DNA of 25,754 nucleotides. It comes from Roseicyclus sp965662675. GTDB taxonomy: Bacteria > Pseudomonadota > Alphaproteobacteria > Rhodobacterales > Rhodobacteraceae. The stretch spans positions 1 to 25,754 of the forward strand of contig NZ_CBFIIK010000028.1 of the NCBI RefSeq assembly GCF_965662675.1, given 5' to 3'. The position numbers and the translations under genes are program-made. Below are positions 15,178 to 23,686 of the stretch, one piece after another (within the stretch, counting starts at the first letter, position 1; every line of letters begins with the position of its first letter). The notes beneath the pieces are model-generated. The model made no database searches and was not told where the DNA came from. It saw only the letters and a list, made by a program, of their open reading frames with translations.

Positions 15178-15666
15178 TCACTCTTTCAAAATAGCCGCGA
15201 GGCGCGCCTCTTCCTCGGGCGAAAGCGCGGCCTCGGTTGGGGCGGCTGAGGCCGCACGCCGGCGAATATAGGCCAAGGACAGCCCACCACCGGCCACGAT
15301 CAACATGAGGGGTGCGAGCCAAAGCAAGATATTGCTGCCGGTCATGGTGGGGCGCATCAAGACATATTCGCCATAGCGTTCAACGATATAGCGCATCACA
15401 TCATCATCGCTGTCACCGGCCACCAATCGTTCGCGCACAAGCAGACGCAGATCGCGGGCGATCTCGGCGTTGGATTGGTCGATCGACTCGTTGCGACAGA
15501 CCACACAGCGCAGACCCGCCGAGATATCGCGCGCGCGCTCTTCCAGCTGGGTATCGGAAAGCACCTCATCGGGCTGCACCGCGACGGCGGGCAGGCCCGC
15601 CCCCAACACCATCGCCGCCATTGCAACAGCGGCGGCAAAACGCCAAAGGCCATCACGCGCACTCAT
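15178..15666 (-). CDS. ccmH: Cytochrome c maturation protein CcmH (CycL/Ccl2)
   Basis: A 162-residue periplasmic membrane-anchored thiol protein of System I cytochrome c maturation. It reduces the CXXCH cysteines of apocytochrome before haem ligation by CcmF. A signal or anchor segment (about 10-30) is followed by the defining LRCVVCRN motif with Cys54 and Cys57. Then come SIDQSNAEIARDLR and the three-helix domain. A C-terminal membrane helix lies at about 113-135, and a short tail follows. The length matches the short CcmH without the TPR part that is fused in E. coli. ATG 15666 overlaps the ccmF stop by four bases. ccmG does not lie between ccmF and ccmH. Confidence 0.95.
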   Translation of the reverse strand: MSARDGLWRFAAAVAMAAMVLGAGLPAVAVQPDEVLSDTQLEERARDISAGLRCVVCRNESIDQSNAEIARDLRLLVRERLVAGDSDDDVMRYIVERYGEYVLMRPTMTGSNILLWLAPLMLIVAGGGLSLAYIRRRAASAAPTEAALSPEEEARLAAILKE

Positions 15667-17651
15667 TCGGCCGGTACCTCACGCGCAGCTTGTTCTTGCG
15701 CCTTGGCAGCGCCTGCCGCGACGCGGTAACGCCGGTCGCTCAGGCTCAACAACCCGCCAAGCGCCATGATGATCGTGCCGCCCCAGATCCAGTTGGCGAA
15801 GGGCTTGATCCAAGTGCGCAGCGCCCAACCGCCGCCGGGCTGCGGATCGCCAAGCGCCAGATAGACATCACGCGTCCATCCGCTATCGATCCCGGCCTCG
15901 GTCGTGGGCATGCCCGCCACGGGGTAGATCCGCTTTTCAGGGTGCAAAAGCGCGATCTGGCGCCCCTGCAAATCGCGCACGGCGACATGGGCCATGGTCG
16001 AGATATAGTTCGGCCCCTGAACATTCTGCTCGACGTTCAAAAGCTCGATCTCATAGGCCCCGACCTGGTAGGGCTGGCCCGGATTGGCCACGCGGATATC
16101 TTCGAGCTGATAGCCCGTCAGCGCCGCAACACCGAACATCGTCAACCCGACACCGGCATGCGCCGTCGCCTTGCCCCAATCGGCGCGCGGCAAGCGCCAC
16201 AGCCGTCCAAACCGACCAGCCATTGCGCCGCGCCCGGTGCGCGACCAAAGGTCGAGAAGCGAGCCCGCCACCAGCCAAACCGACAGCGCGATGCCAAATG
16301 GCGCCAAGGCGGACCTGCCCGAATAGATGGCCCAAACCAAAAGCCCTACCGCGATGGCCAAGAAAAGCGCAGGCATCAGCTGCATCACCGCGCGATCAAG
16401 CTTGGCGCGTTTCCATGCCAGCATGCCGCCTAGCGGCATTGCCACGGCCATCGCCAAGGCAAAGGGCGTGAAGGCCATGTTGAAAAACGGCGGACCAACC
16501 GAGACGGTGCGATCGGTAAACATCTCGATCACCAAGGGCCAGATCGTGCCGATGAAGACCACGAAGGTCGAGACCGCCAAGAGTAGGTTGTTGAGCACCA
16601 GCCCGGATTCGCGGCTGACCGTCGAAAACACGCCCTTGGCCTCCATCGCGCCTGCGCGCAATGCGAAGAGCAACAGCGACCCACCCATGAAGAAACACAA
16701 GATCCCGAGGATATAGACACCGCGTTCGGGATCGTTGGCGAAGGCATGCACGCTGGTCAAAACGCCCGAGCGCACGATGAAGGTGCCGATCAGCGAAAAG
16801 CCGAAAGCCAAGATCGCCAAAAGGATCGTCCAGCTTTTCAGCGCCTCGCGCTTTTCGACCACGATGGCCGAATGCAATAGCGCCGCCGCGATCAGCCACG
16901 GCATGAGCGACGCATTTTCCACCGGGTCCCAGAACCAAAACCCGCCCCAGCCAAGCTCGTAATAGGCCCACCACGAGCCAAGGCCGATACCCACGGTCAA
17001 AAACAGCCATGCTGCCAAGGTCCAAGGCCGCACCCAGCGTCCCCAAGCGGCATCCACCCGTCCCTCGATCAGGGCAGCAACAGCAAAGGAAAAGGCCATC
17101 GATAGCCCGACATAGCCGAGGTAGAGGAATGGCGGATGAAAGGCGAGGCCGGGATCTTGCAACAGCGGGTTCAAATCCTGGCCATTCATCGGCGGCACGG
17201 CCAGCCGGGTGAACGGGTTGGAGGTGAACAAGATAAAGGCGAAAAACGCGGCCGCGACCGAGGATTGCACCGCCAGCACCCGCGCTTTCAGCGTCGGCGG
17301 CAGGTTGCCGCCGAACCATGATGCGCAGGCGCCAAAGAGCGTCAGGATCAACACCCACAGCAAAAGCGAACCTTCGTGGTTCCCCCAGACCCCGGTGATC
17401 TTGTAGATCATCGGCTTGTCGGTATGCGAATTGGCGGTCACCAGATTGAGCGAGAAATCCGAGGTGACAAAGGCCCATGTCAGCACCGCGAAACTGAAGG
17501 CGGTCAAGAAGAACTGCGTCGCGGCTGCTGGATCGGCCACGGCCATCCAAGCGCTATTGCCGCGATGCGCGCCCACCAGCGGTACAATGACCTGAAAGAT
17601 CGACACCATGAAGGCGAGGATCAGGGCGAAATGTCCAAGTTCTGTTGTCAT
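15663..17651 (-). CDS. ccmF: Cytochrome c haem lyase subunit CcmF
   Basis: CcmF, about 662 residues with some 14-15 membrane segments, attaches haem from CcmE to apocytochrome c on the periplasmic side together with CcmH. The WWD haem-handling motif is clear at WGGFWFWDPVENA (about 235-247). The flanking periplasmic loops contain histidines in HPPFLYLGYVG and in RSGVLTSVHAFANDP. The C-terminal region has the usual periplasmic domain before the last helix. ATG 17651 is preferred because AGGA lies eight bases upstream and MTTELGHFALIL is the usual start; GTG 17657 is an in-frame alternative. PuuD and any other c-type cytochromes in the cell would depend on it. ccmE is not adjacent. Confidence 0.96.
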   Translation of the reverse strand: MTTELGHFALILAFMVSIFQVIVPLVGAHRGNSAWMAVADPAAATQFFLTAFSFAVLTWAFVTSDFSLNLVTANSHTDKPMIYKITGVWGNHEGSLLLWVLILTLFGACASWFGGNLPPTLKARVLAVQSSVAAAFFAFILFTSNPFTRLAVPPMNGQDLNPLLQDPGLAFHPPFLYLGYVGLSMAFSFAVAALIEGRVDAAWGRWVRPWTLAAWLFLTVGIGLGSWWAYYELGWGGFWFWDPVENASLMPWLIAAALLHSAIVVEKREALKSWTILLAILAFGFSLIGTFIVRSGVLTSVHAFANDPERGVYILGILCFFMGGSLLLFALRAGAMEAKGVFSTVSRESGLVLNNLLLAVSTFVVFIGTIWPLVIEMFTDRTVSVGPPFFNMAFTPFALAMAVAMPLGGMLAWKRAKLDRAVMQLMPALFLAIAVGLLVWAIYSGRSALAPFGIALSVWLVAGSLLDLWSRTGRGAMAGRFGRLWRLPRADWGKATAHAGVGLTMFGVAALTGYQLEDIRVANPGQPYQVGAYEIELLNVEQNVQGPNYISTMAHVAVRDLQGRQIALLHPEKRIYPVAGMPTTEAGIDSGWTRDVYLALGDPQPGGGWALRTWIKPFANWIWGGTIIMALGGLLSLSDRRYRVAAGAAKAQEQAAREVPAE

Positions 17652-17904
17652 GGTCACAATCCTAGTGGCAGTTCACCGTTCCGCCAATAGGATGTGGCAC
17701 GAGTTCACATCGGATTGACCGTGTCAAAGCCGCGCGGGGGCGCCATTCCATCAAAAACAAGGCCTCGTCGCGGTGATCCATAGCGGACACCGCCCCGATG
17801 TCACATCGAAGGATGGGGCAAAGACCGTCGCCACAAATCTGGCCGCGCAGCTTTCGGCGCAAACGGGACAAACAGTTTCGCTCGGCTGAGCCATGCCATA
17901 AGCT
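17652..17904. other. Divergent gap between ccmF and the amino-sugar genes, with a possible coding relic
   Basis: The gap has an inverted repeat TTGAC-CGT-GTCAA (17715-17727). On the minus strand it gives a perfect TTGACA, but I see no good -10 at the right distance. A plus-strand frame is open from 17719 to TGA 17889 (56 codons). Its second half, from GTG 17773, has codon usage like a real gene (VIHSGHRPDVTSKDG onward) but has no ribosome binding site. It may be the remains of a displaced gene or a small protein. I do not recognise it. Confidence 0.3.
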
Positions 17905-18753
17905 ATGTGGATGAACAGGCGTATCGACATCGGGATCGACGGGGGCGGCACAGGCTGCCGGGTGGCGCTATCGGTGAACGATGGGCCGGTCACGGAAACC
18001 ACGGGTGGTCCTGCGAACATCGTGACCGACCCCGCCGGGGCCGAGGCGGCGATCCGCCTGGCGCTGGTCGATGCATTGGCCGCCAAGGGGCTTGATCTCT
18101 CTGCGCTGCATGATGCCCGCATTTGCGCCGGGCTTGCGGGGGGGCGGTTGCCGGGTGCGGCCGATCGCTTCGCGACCCGCCTGCCCTACCTCGCCTATGT
18201 GGTCGATGACAGCGTTACGGCGCTGGAGGGTGCTTTGGGCGGCGCGGATGGCAGCTTGGCCAGCCTTGGGACCGGAAGCTTCTTCATCGCAAAGCAAGAT
18301 GGCGTGATCCGGCATCATGGCGGCTGGGGGTTTATCTTGGGCGATGAGGGCGGGGCGGCATGGGCCGGACGCATGGCGCTATCGCTGGCGCTGCGCGTAA
18401 GTGATGGTCGCATGCCCGATGATCCCTTGGCACAGGCGCTGATCACCGCCTGCCCACCGCATCCGGTGCTATGGGCGCAAACGGCCCGGCCCGGCGATTT
18501 CGCGCAACTCATGCTGATCGTCGGGCAATATGGCGAAAGCCCAATCGCCGCGCAGGTCGAGAACGCAGTATTGCAGCTCTTGGTCACGGGGCTGCATGAT
18601 CTGGGCCATCGCCCCGGTCAAAAGCTGGTGGTGATGGGCGGTTTGGGCACGCGCGTCGCCCCGGCGCTTCCCGCCGATCTGGCCGCCGATCTTGGTCCGC
18701 CGCAGGGGCGCGCGCTTGACGGGGCCCTACGACTGGCGCGGGGGCTGCCATGA
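17905..18753 (+). CDS. N-acetylglucosamine kinase-like protein, BadF/BadG/BcrA/BcrD ATPase family
   Basis: A 282-residue sugar-kinase/actin-fold ATPase. The phosphate-1 loop is IGIDGGGTGCRVAL (about 9-22), and the second is SLGTGSFFIA. The GWGFILGDEGGAAWAGR segment is typical of N-acetylglucosamine kinases of this family, which convert GlcNAc to GlcNAc-6-phosphate using ATP. The assignment is strengthened by the next gene, nagA, whose start overlaps this stop by four bases. ATG 17905 and ATG 17911 are both possible starts, and neither has a strong ribosome binding site. nagB, a transporter and a regulator are not in the window, so the pathway is only partly visible. Other substrates of the family remain possible. 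Confidence 0.85.
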   Translation: MWMNRRIDIGIDGGGTGCRVALSVNDGPVTETTGGPANIVTDPAGAEAAIRLALVDALAAKGLDLSALHDARICAGLAGGRLPGAADRFATRLPYLAYVVDDSVTALEGALGGADGSLASLGTGSFFIAKQDGVIRHHGGWGFILGDEGGAAWAGRMALSLALRVSDGRMPDDPLAQALITACPPHPVLWAQTARPGDFAQLMLIVGQYGESPIAAQVENAVLQLLVTGLHDLGHRPGQKLVVMGGLGTRVAPALPADLAADLGPPQGRALDGALRLARGLP

Positions 18754-19865
18754 GCTGGTTTACGGGTCTTGATCTGGTTGATGCGACCGGGCTGCACTAC
18801 GATGTCGCGCTGCGTGTCACCGCGGATGGTGCCGAGATTGCCCCACGCACGGGGCAGAGCGGCACGGATTTGTCCCGCGACGGCCTGCGCGCCTTGGTGA
18901 CACAGGGCCTCGTCGATTTGCAGGTCAATGGCGGCGCCGGGCAATTGCTGGGCGCGTTCACGACCGCCGCCGACCTGCACGCCATGGATGCCGCCCATTG
19001 GGCCACGGGTACGGCGGCGCTTTTGCCCACGCTTGTCTCCGACCGGCCCGAGGTCACGCGGCGGGTGATCGATCTGGTTGCGGCCGCGCAAGAAACCTGT
19101 CCCGCCATTCTCGGCCTGCATCTGGAGGGTCCACATCTGGCCGTGGCAGGCGCCCATGACCCGGCAATTCTCCGACCAATCGGTGCGGAAGATCTGGCGC
19201 TCTACATTGCCGCGCGGACGCGGTTGGGCGTCTTGATGATCACCCTCGCCCCCGAGATGGTGACGCCCGACCAGATCCGTGCGCTGAGCGATGCGGGGGT
19301 GATCGTGTCGCTGGGCCATACCGCTTGCGATTATGACATGGCCTGCACAGCCTTCGATGCCGGTGCGCAGATGAGCACGCATTTGTTCAACGCCATGTCG
19401 GGGCTGCATCACCGCAATCCGGGGCTGGTGGGTGCTACGCTAGAGCGCGCCATGCCTTATGGGCTGATCGCCGACGGGGTGCATGTTCACCCCACCACGT
19501 TGAAGATCGCCCTTGCCGCCCATGAAACGGGCGCTGTTCTCGTCTCGGATGCCATGGCACTGACCGGATCGGCGGCGGATCGTTTCACCTTGGCCGGGCG
19601 CGAAGTTCATCGCCGCAACGGGCGGTTGGAACTCGCCGATGGCACATTGGCGGGCGCCGATCTGACGCTGGTCAAGGCGGTCGAGAACGTCGCTGATTGG
19701 ACCGCGCGCGACATCGCAGAGACCGCGCAATGGGCCCTCTCGCGGCCCCTCCAGCTTGTCGGCACAGCACGGCATCCGACGCCGTCACGCTGGCTGATCT
19801 GGCATGAGGGCCGGGCCAGCGCACGTATCGATGCAGGCGCGGTCTTGCCCTTGGCGCTGGCCTAA
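18750..19865 (+). CDS. nagA: N-acetylglucosamine-6-phosphate deacetylase
   Basis: NagA removes the acetyl group from GlcNAc-6-phosphate to give glucosamine-6-phosphate, used in amino-sugar catabolism and cell-wall recycling. The 371-residue amidohydrolase shows QVNGGAG (58-64, the Q-x-N variant of the first metal motif) and HLEGPHL (124-130, metal Glu126). It also has the metal histidines in SLGHT (His190) and STHLFNAMSGLHHRNPG (His211), and the catalytic Asp in VSDAMALTG (Asp267). The ATGA overlap with the kinase gene suggests translational coupling, so the two enzymes act in sequence. The stop overlaps the convergent VIT-family gene by three bases, leaving no room for a separate terminator. 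Confidence 0.96.
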   Translation: MSWFTGLDLVDATGLHYDVALRVTADGAEIAPRTGQSGTDLSRDGLRALVTQGLVDLQVNGGAGQLLGAFTTAADLHAMDAAHWATGTAALLPTLVSDRPEVTRRVIDLVAAAQETCPAILGLHLEGPHLAVAGAHDPAILRPIGAEDLALYIAARTRLGVLMITLAPEMVTPDQIRALSDAGVIVSLGHTACDYDMACTAFDAGAQMSTHLFNAMSGLHHRNPGLVGATLERAMPYGLIADGVHVHPTTLKIALAAHETGAVLVSDAMALTGSAADRFTLAGREVHRRNGRLELADGTLAGADLTLVKAVENVADWTARDIAETAQWALSRPLQLVGTARHPTPSRWLIWHEGRASARIDAGAVLPLALA

Positions 19866-20581
19866 AGCGCTTGGCCCACCAAGGCGCCGATGGCGCTGGT
19901 GGCGGCCATGGCCAAGACACCCCAGATCATCACGCGGATCGTTGCGCGGCGGCGCGGCGCGCCCCCCGCCTGCGCACCCAAGGCGCCCAAGGCGCCAAGC
20001 GCGAGCAATGTCGCACCACCCACCCAGATCTGCAGCGTATCAAGCGGGGCCAAGGCCCCCACCGCCAAGGGCACCGAGGCCCCCGCCGCGAACGTCATGG
20101 CCGAGACGACCGCCGCTTGCAGCGGGCGCGGCGGCGAGAGATCAGTCAGCCCGATCTCGTCGCGCAGATGCGCGCCAAGCGCGTCGGACTCGGTCAATTG
20201 CTCGGCCACTTCACGCGCCAAGCCCGGCGGCAGGCCGCGGGTTTCATAGATCGCCGTCAACTCGTCCAACTCGCCATCAGGGTTGCGCTTGAGTTCCAGC
20301 CTTTCGCGGCGGATATCGGCCTGCTCCACATCCTCTTGGCTCGAAACCGAGACATATTCTCCCGCCGCCATCGACAAGGCACCAGCCGCCATCCCTGCCG
20401 TGCCGGCAAGAATGATCGTGACATGATCGGCCGCACCGGCCGCCACACCCATGATCAGCGAGGCGGTGGACAATATCCCGTCATTGGCCCCCATGACCGC
20501 CGCACGAAGCCAGCCTGACCGGCCCGACAGATGCGGCTCGTCATGGGCCGAAGGCACACCATGATTGTCGGGGCGTGCCAT
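19862..20581 (-). CDS. VIT-family (VIT1/CCC1) metal transporter
   Basis: A 239-residue inner-membrane protein of the VIT1/CCC1 family, which moves Fe(II) or Mn(II) out of the cytoplasm. Family hallmarks are the first helix segment AAVMGANDGILSTASLIMGV and AGALSMAAGEYVSVSSQEDVE, which carries metal-site Met, Glu and Ser residues. A cytoplasmic Glu-rich helical domain (about 85-150) follows, and then three more hydrophobic segments. ATG 20581 shares its A with the TGA of the dehydrogenase gene (TGATG), a strong sign of translational coupling. A TTG one codon earlier is possible but less likely. The C-terminus overlaps the end of convergent nagA. The metal cannot be told from sequence. Confidence 0.92.
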   Translation of the reverse strand: MARPDNHGVPSAHDEPHLSGRSGWLRAAVMGANDGILSTASLIMGVAAGAADHVTIILAGTAGMAAGALSMAAGEYVSVSSQEDVEQADIRRERLELKRNPDGELDELTAIYETRGLPPGLAREVAEQLTESDALGAHLRDEIGLTDLSPPRPLQAAVVSAMTFAAGASVPLAVGALAPLDTLQIWVGGATLLALGALGALGAQAGGAPRRRATIRVMIWGVLAMAATSAIGALVGQAL

Positions 20582-21987
20582 CAACCCAGCCCCATCTTGC
20601 CGGGGTTCATGATATTCAGCGGGTCGATCCCCTGCTTGATCGCTTGCATCATAGCCATCGCCCCTGCCCCAAGCTCGCGTTCCAGATACTTGGCCTTGCC
20701 CTGCCCGATCCCATGTTCGCCGGTGCAGGTGCCATCCATCGCAATGGCCAGATCATTGAGCCAGCCGATGAAGTCCTCGGCCTGCGCTATCTCGGCGTGA
20801 TTGTCCATGTCGACGAGCAAGAGGCAGTGAAAATTCCCATCCCCCACATGGCCCACGATCGGCGCGATCAGCGCGCTTTCGGCCAAGCGCGCTTGCGCGG
20901 CACCGACGCAATCGGCCAAACGGCTGACCGGCACGCAAACATCGGTCGACAGCCCCTTGGCGCCGGGGCGCAGTTGCAGCCCCGCCCAGTAGGCATCATG
21001 GCGGGCCTGCCAAAGCTGGTTGCGCTCTTCCTCGCGCGTGGTGAAGGTGAAGCCCGACCCGCCCATCTCGGCGGCGATATCGCCAAAGGCTTCGGCCTGT
21101 TCGGCGACGCCCGCTTCCGAGCCGTGGAATTCCAAAAGCAACAGCGGTGTTTCGGGCAAGGACAGCTTGGAATAGGCATTGACCGCGCGCACCTGTAGCG
21201 CGTCGAGCAGTTCGATCCGCGCCATGGGAAGCCCATATTGAATCGTCGCGATCACCGCGCGACATGCGGCATCGACCGATGGAAAGGAACAGGTCGCCGC
21301 CGAGATCGCCTCGGGGATGCCGCGAAGTCGCAGGGTCAACTCGGTGATCAACCCCAATGTCCCCTCCGACCCGACCATGAGGCGCGTCAGATCATAACCA
21401 GCAGATGTCTTTCTGGCACGCGCGGCGGTGGTGATCACCTCGCCAGACGGCAATACAGCCTTCAGGGCCAAGATATTGTCCTTCATCGTGCCATAGCGCA
21501 CCGCATTGGTGCCGCTGGCCCCGGTTGCAGCCATGCCGCCGATAGAGGCGTCGGCGCCGGGATCGACCGAAAAGAACAGCCCGGTGTCGCGCAGATGGCT
21601 GTTAAGCGCCTTGCGCGTCACACCGGGTTGCACGATGGCATCCATGTCTTCGGCGTTGACCTGAAGAATGGCATTCATATCCTTGAAATCTATAGAAATC
21701 CCACCATGCGGTGCATTCACGTGCCCCTCGAGCGACGATCCCGTGCCAAAGGGGATCACGGGAAGGCCGTACTGCGCACAAATCCCCACAACCGATTGCA
21801 CCTCGGCCGTGTCGCGCGGACAAAACACCGCATCGGGCGGCTGGTTGGTCAACCATGTGGTGGTATGGGCATGCTGGCTGCGCAGGGCGAGCCCGGTCTC
21901 GACCCTTGCGCCGAAATGCTGTTGGAGAACGGCCAATCCCGTTGCCCGCCGGGCGCTGTCGCCCGCAGGCGCGACGTTGTCGGACAT
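20581..21987 (-). CDS. FAD-linked D-lactate dehydrogenase (cytochrome)-type oxidoreductase, GlcD/LDHD family
   Basis: A 468-residue flavoprotein of the family that oxidises D-lactate or related D-2-hydroxy acids to 2-oxo acids, passing electrons to a cytochrome or quinone. The FAD-binding PCMH domain begins with VFCPRDTAEVQSVVGIC and PFGTGSSLEGH (79-89). It continues with PGADASIGGMAATGASGTNAVRYG and GSEGTLGLITELTLRL. The C-terminal domain shows the metal-site histidines in VGHVGDGNFH and GEHGIGQGK (from 423), and ends in NIMNPGKMGLG. The length and single-subunit form favour LDHD over the GlcDEF glycolate oxidase. It shares a stop/start junction with the VIT gene and is divergent from the spermidine-synthase-like gene. 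Confidence 0.92.
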   Translation of the reverse strand: MSDNVAPAGDSARRATGLAVLQQHFGARVETGLALRSQHAHTTTWLTNQPPDAVFCPRDTAEVQSVVGICAQYGLPVIPFGTGSSLEGHVNAPHGGISIDFKDMNAILQVNAEDMDAIVQPGVTRKALNSHLRDTGLFFSVDPGADASIGGMAATGASGTNAVRYGTMKDNILALKAVLPSGEVITTAARARKTSAGYDLTRLMVGSEGTLGLITELTLRLRGIPEAISAATCSFPSVDAACRAVIATIQYGLPMARIELLDALQVRAVNAYSKLSLPETPLLLLEFHGSEAGVAEQAEAFGDIAAEMGGSGFTFTTREEERNQLWQARHDAYWAGLQLRPGAKGLSTDVCVPVSRLADCVGAAQARLAESALIAPIVGHVGDGNFHCLLLVDMDNHAEIAQAEDFIGWLNDLAIAMDGTCTGEHGIGQGKAKYLERELGAGAMAMMQAIKQGIDPLNIMNPGKMGLG

Positions 21988-22107
21988 GGTTCACCCCCTT
22001 GCCGTGACCTCGGCGCACTATTGATCGCCGCCGGGACCGGCGCAAGCACCCTTGCCATGCCCGCGCGCATGACCTTTGATACTGCAACGACTGGCAGGGA
22101 GCAGAAG

Positions 22108-23604
22108 ATGACACGCGCAACGCCGCTATGGCTATTGGTAGGATTACAGGGCGGCATATCAGCGGCGTCGCTGGTGGTGGAGATCGTAGCCGGCCGCATG
22201 CTCGCCCCGCATGTGGGCATGTCGCTTTACACATGGACCGCGGTCATCGCGATCGTGCTGGCCGGGTTTTCCGCCGGGCATTGGTGGGGCGGACGTTTGG
22301 CCGAGAAGCCCGCGCATCAGGCCTTGGCATGGACCGGCGGCGCGATGCTTGCCGCGGCCCTGACGACGGCGGGGGCTGTCTTGCTGTTGCCGATGGTCGC
22401 AGGCCCGGTGCTGAGCGTGGTGACAAGCCCGGTCTGGGGCATCACGGCGCTGACCACGTTGGTGTTTTTCCTACCCTCGTTCTTTGCCGGCGTTCCCGCC
22501 CCGGTTTTGGCCCAGATCGCCGTGGACACGGCCGAACGTTCCGGCCCGGCGCTGGGGGCGATGTTCGCCTCGGGTGCCGTGGGCGCGATCGCGGGCACGC
22601 TTTTGGCGGGGTTCTTGTTCATCGGCTGGCTTGGCTCGGCGCTGACGCTGGTCGTGGTGACGCTGCTTTACATCGCCTCGGGACTTTTGTTTTTCTGGTT
22701 GGCACGCTCACGCGCCTTTGGATTGGCTGTGCTGGCGGGTGCAGCGGCGGCGGGGATGGCGGGGCTTGCCTTGGCCGCGCCCGCGCAATGCGAGGAAGAG
22801 ACCCGCTATTTCTGCCTCCGCGTCGATGACCTCTCGGCCGATCCGAACAGCCCTGTGCATCTGATGGTGATCGACCATCTCGCCCATGGGATCAGCGCGC
22901 GCGATCTGCCGCAAGTGCAGTTCACCCCCCATGGCGCGATGCTGGACCAGCTTTCACGCCTGCGCGCGCCGCGCCCGGATTTCAGCACCTATGTGATCGG
23001 CGGTGGCTCATTCTCGGTGCCGCGTAGCCTATTGGCGCAGGGTGCGGGCGCCATGACGGTGTCCGAGATCGACCCCGAAGTGACCAAGATGGCCGCCGAA
23101 GAGTTCTGGTTCGACCTGTCAAAGGCCGAGATCTGGCACGAAGATGCACGCCGCGCGCTACTGACGCGCCCTGATGCGGTGTTCGACATCGTGATCGGCG
23201 ACGCCTTCACCGATGTGGTGGCCCCCGTCCATCTGGTGACGCGCGAATTCTTCGAGCTGATCAAGGCGCATATGACGCCCGATGGCAGCTTTTTGATGAC
23301 GGTAATCGATTACGAGGACAAGTTGGCGGCCCTAGGAGCGATCGTCTTGACGCTGCGCGAGGTTTTCCCGGTGGTCGAGGTCTGGACCCATGCCGCCCAG
23401 CCTGCGCCGGGTGCGCGCATGGTGTTTGCGGTGGTGGCAGGTGCCGCACCCACGCCTGTCGACCAGTTCACCGCCCCAGCCCCGGATCTGACGGTTTTCG
23501 GTGCCTTGGGTGACCGCTTCGTCGTCCAATTGGCCGAGGCGCGCGGCATGGTATTGACCGATGATTACGCGCCCATCGACCGGCTGATGGGGCGGCGCGA
23601 TTGA
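22108..23604 (+). CDS. Membrane-fused spermidine synthase-like protein
   Basis: A 498-residue fusion. Residues 1-222 contain about six or seven hydrophobic helices, starting with LVGLQGGISAASLVVEIVAGR, of the type found in prokaryotic fused aminopropyltransferase-like proteins. Residues 230-480 form a Rossmann methyltransferase-like domain. VIGGGSFSVPR (296-306) is in the position of the cofactor glycine loop, SEIDPEV (319-325) gives the acidic residue, and FDIVIGDAFTDV (359-370) is in the position of the catalytic Asp. A true spermidine synthase would need decarboxylated SAM, and no SAM decarboxylase is nearby, so the reaction is uncertain. ATG 22108 is chosen because the hydrophobic region begins there with GGGAG upstream. 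The much longer upstream frame is antisense to the dehydrogenase. Confidence 0.85.
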   Translation: MTRATPLWLLVGLQGGISAASLVVEIVAGRMLAPHVGMSLYTWTAVIAIVLAGFSAGHWWGGRLAEKPAHQALAWTGGAMLAAALTTAGAVLLLPMVAGPVLSVVTSPVWGITALTTLVFFLPSFFAGVPAPVLAQIAVDTAERSGPALGAMFASGAVGAIAGTLLAGFLFIGWLGSALTLVVVTLLYIASGLLFFWLARSRAFGLAVLAGAAAAGMAGLALAAPAQCEEETRYFCLRVDDLSADPNSPVHLMVIDHLAHGISARDLPQVQFTPHGAMLDQLSRLRAPRPDFSTYVIGGGSFSVPRSLLAQGAGAMTVSEIDPEVTKMAAEEFWFDLSKAEIWHEDARRALLTRPDAVFDIVIGDAFTDVVAPVHLVTREFFELIKAHMTPDGSFLMTVIDYEDKLAALGAIVLTLREVFPVVEVWTHAAQPAPGARMVFAVVAGAAPTPVDQFTAPAPDLTVFGALGDRFVVQLAEARGMVLTDDYAPIDRLMGRRD

Positions 23605-23612
23605 TCCAAAGG

Positions 23613-23638
23613 AAAAAAGCTGCGCCAGATGGCACAGC
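23613..23638 (-). terminator. Intrinsic terminator downstream of sufS (minus strand)
   Basis: Read on the minus strand, GCTGTGCC-ATCT-GGCGCAGC (23638 to 23619) forms an 8-bp stem with one U-G pair and is followed by six T residues (23618-23613). On the plus strand the same site has a C-A mismatch and no T-run, so it acts mainly on the minus strand. It lies 49 bases past the sufS stop. Confidence 0.75.
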
Positions 23639-23660
23639 CGACATGACCGACGCGGCGTAG

Positions 23661-23680
23661 GGTGCGCCTTCTGGCGCACC
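23661..23680. terminator. Symmetric hairpin in the convergent gap before the sufS stop
   Basis: A perfect 8-bp stem GGTGCGCC/GGCGCACC (23661-23668 with 23673-23680) has a TTCT loop. It sits between the spermidine-synthase-like stop and the sufS stop. No T-run follows on either strand. It could help end plus-strand transcription or protect mRNA 3' ends. Confidence 0.4.
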
Positions 23681-23686
23681 GCCACA

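Noticed and set aside
15312..16433. Open frame of 373 codons opposite ccmF/ccmH
   Set aside because: It spans two verified genes and their overlap, with low-complexity Arg/His/Pro-rich sequence.
17662..17871. Minus-strand small frame upstream of ccmF
   Set aside because: It has no ribosome binding site or recognisable domain, and its codon use is less gene-like than the opposite frame. Kept only as part of the gap description.
21238..22107. Long upstream extension of the spermidine-synthase-like frame
   Set aside because: It is antisense to the well-supported D-lactate dehydrogenase gene, and its translation is Arg/His/Gly-rich without recognisable motifs. The protein proper begins with the hydrophobic region at 22108.
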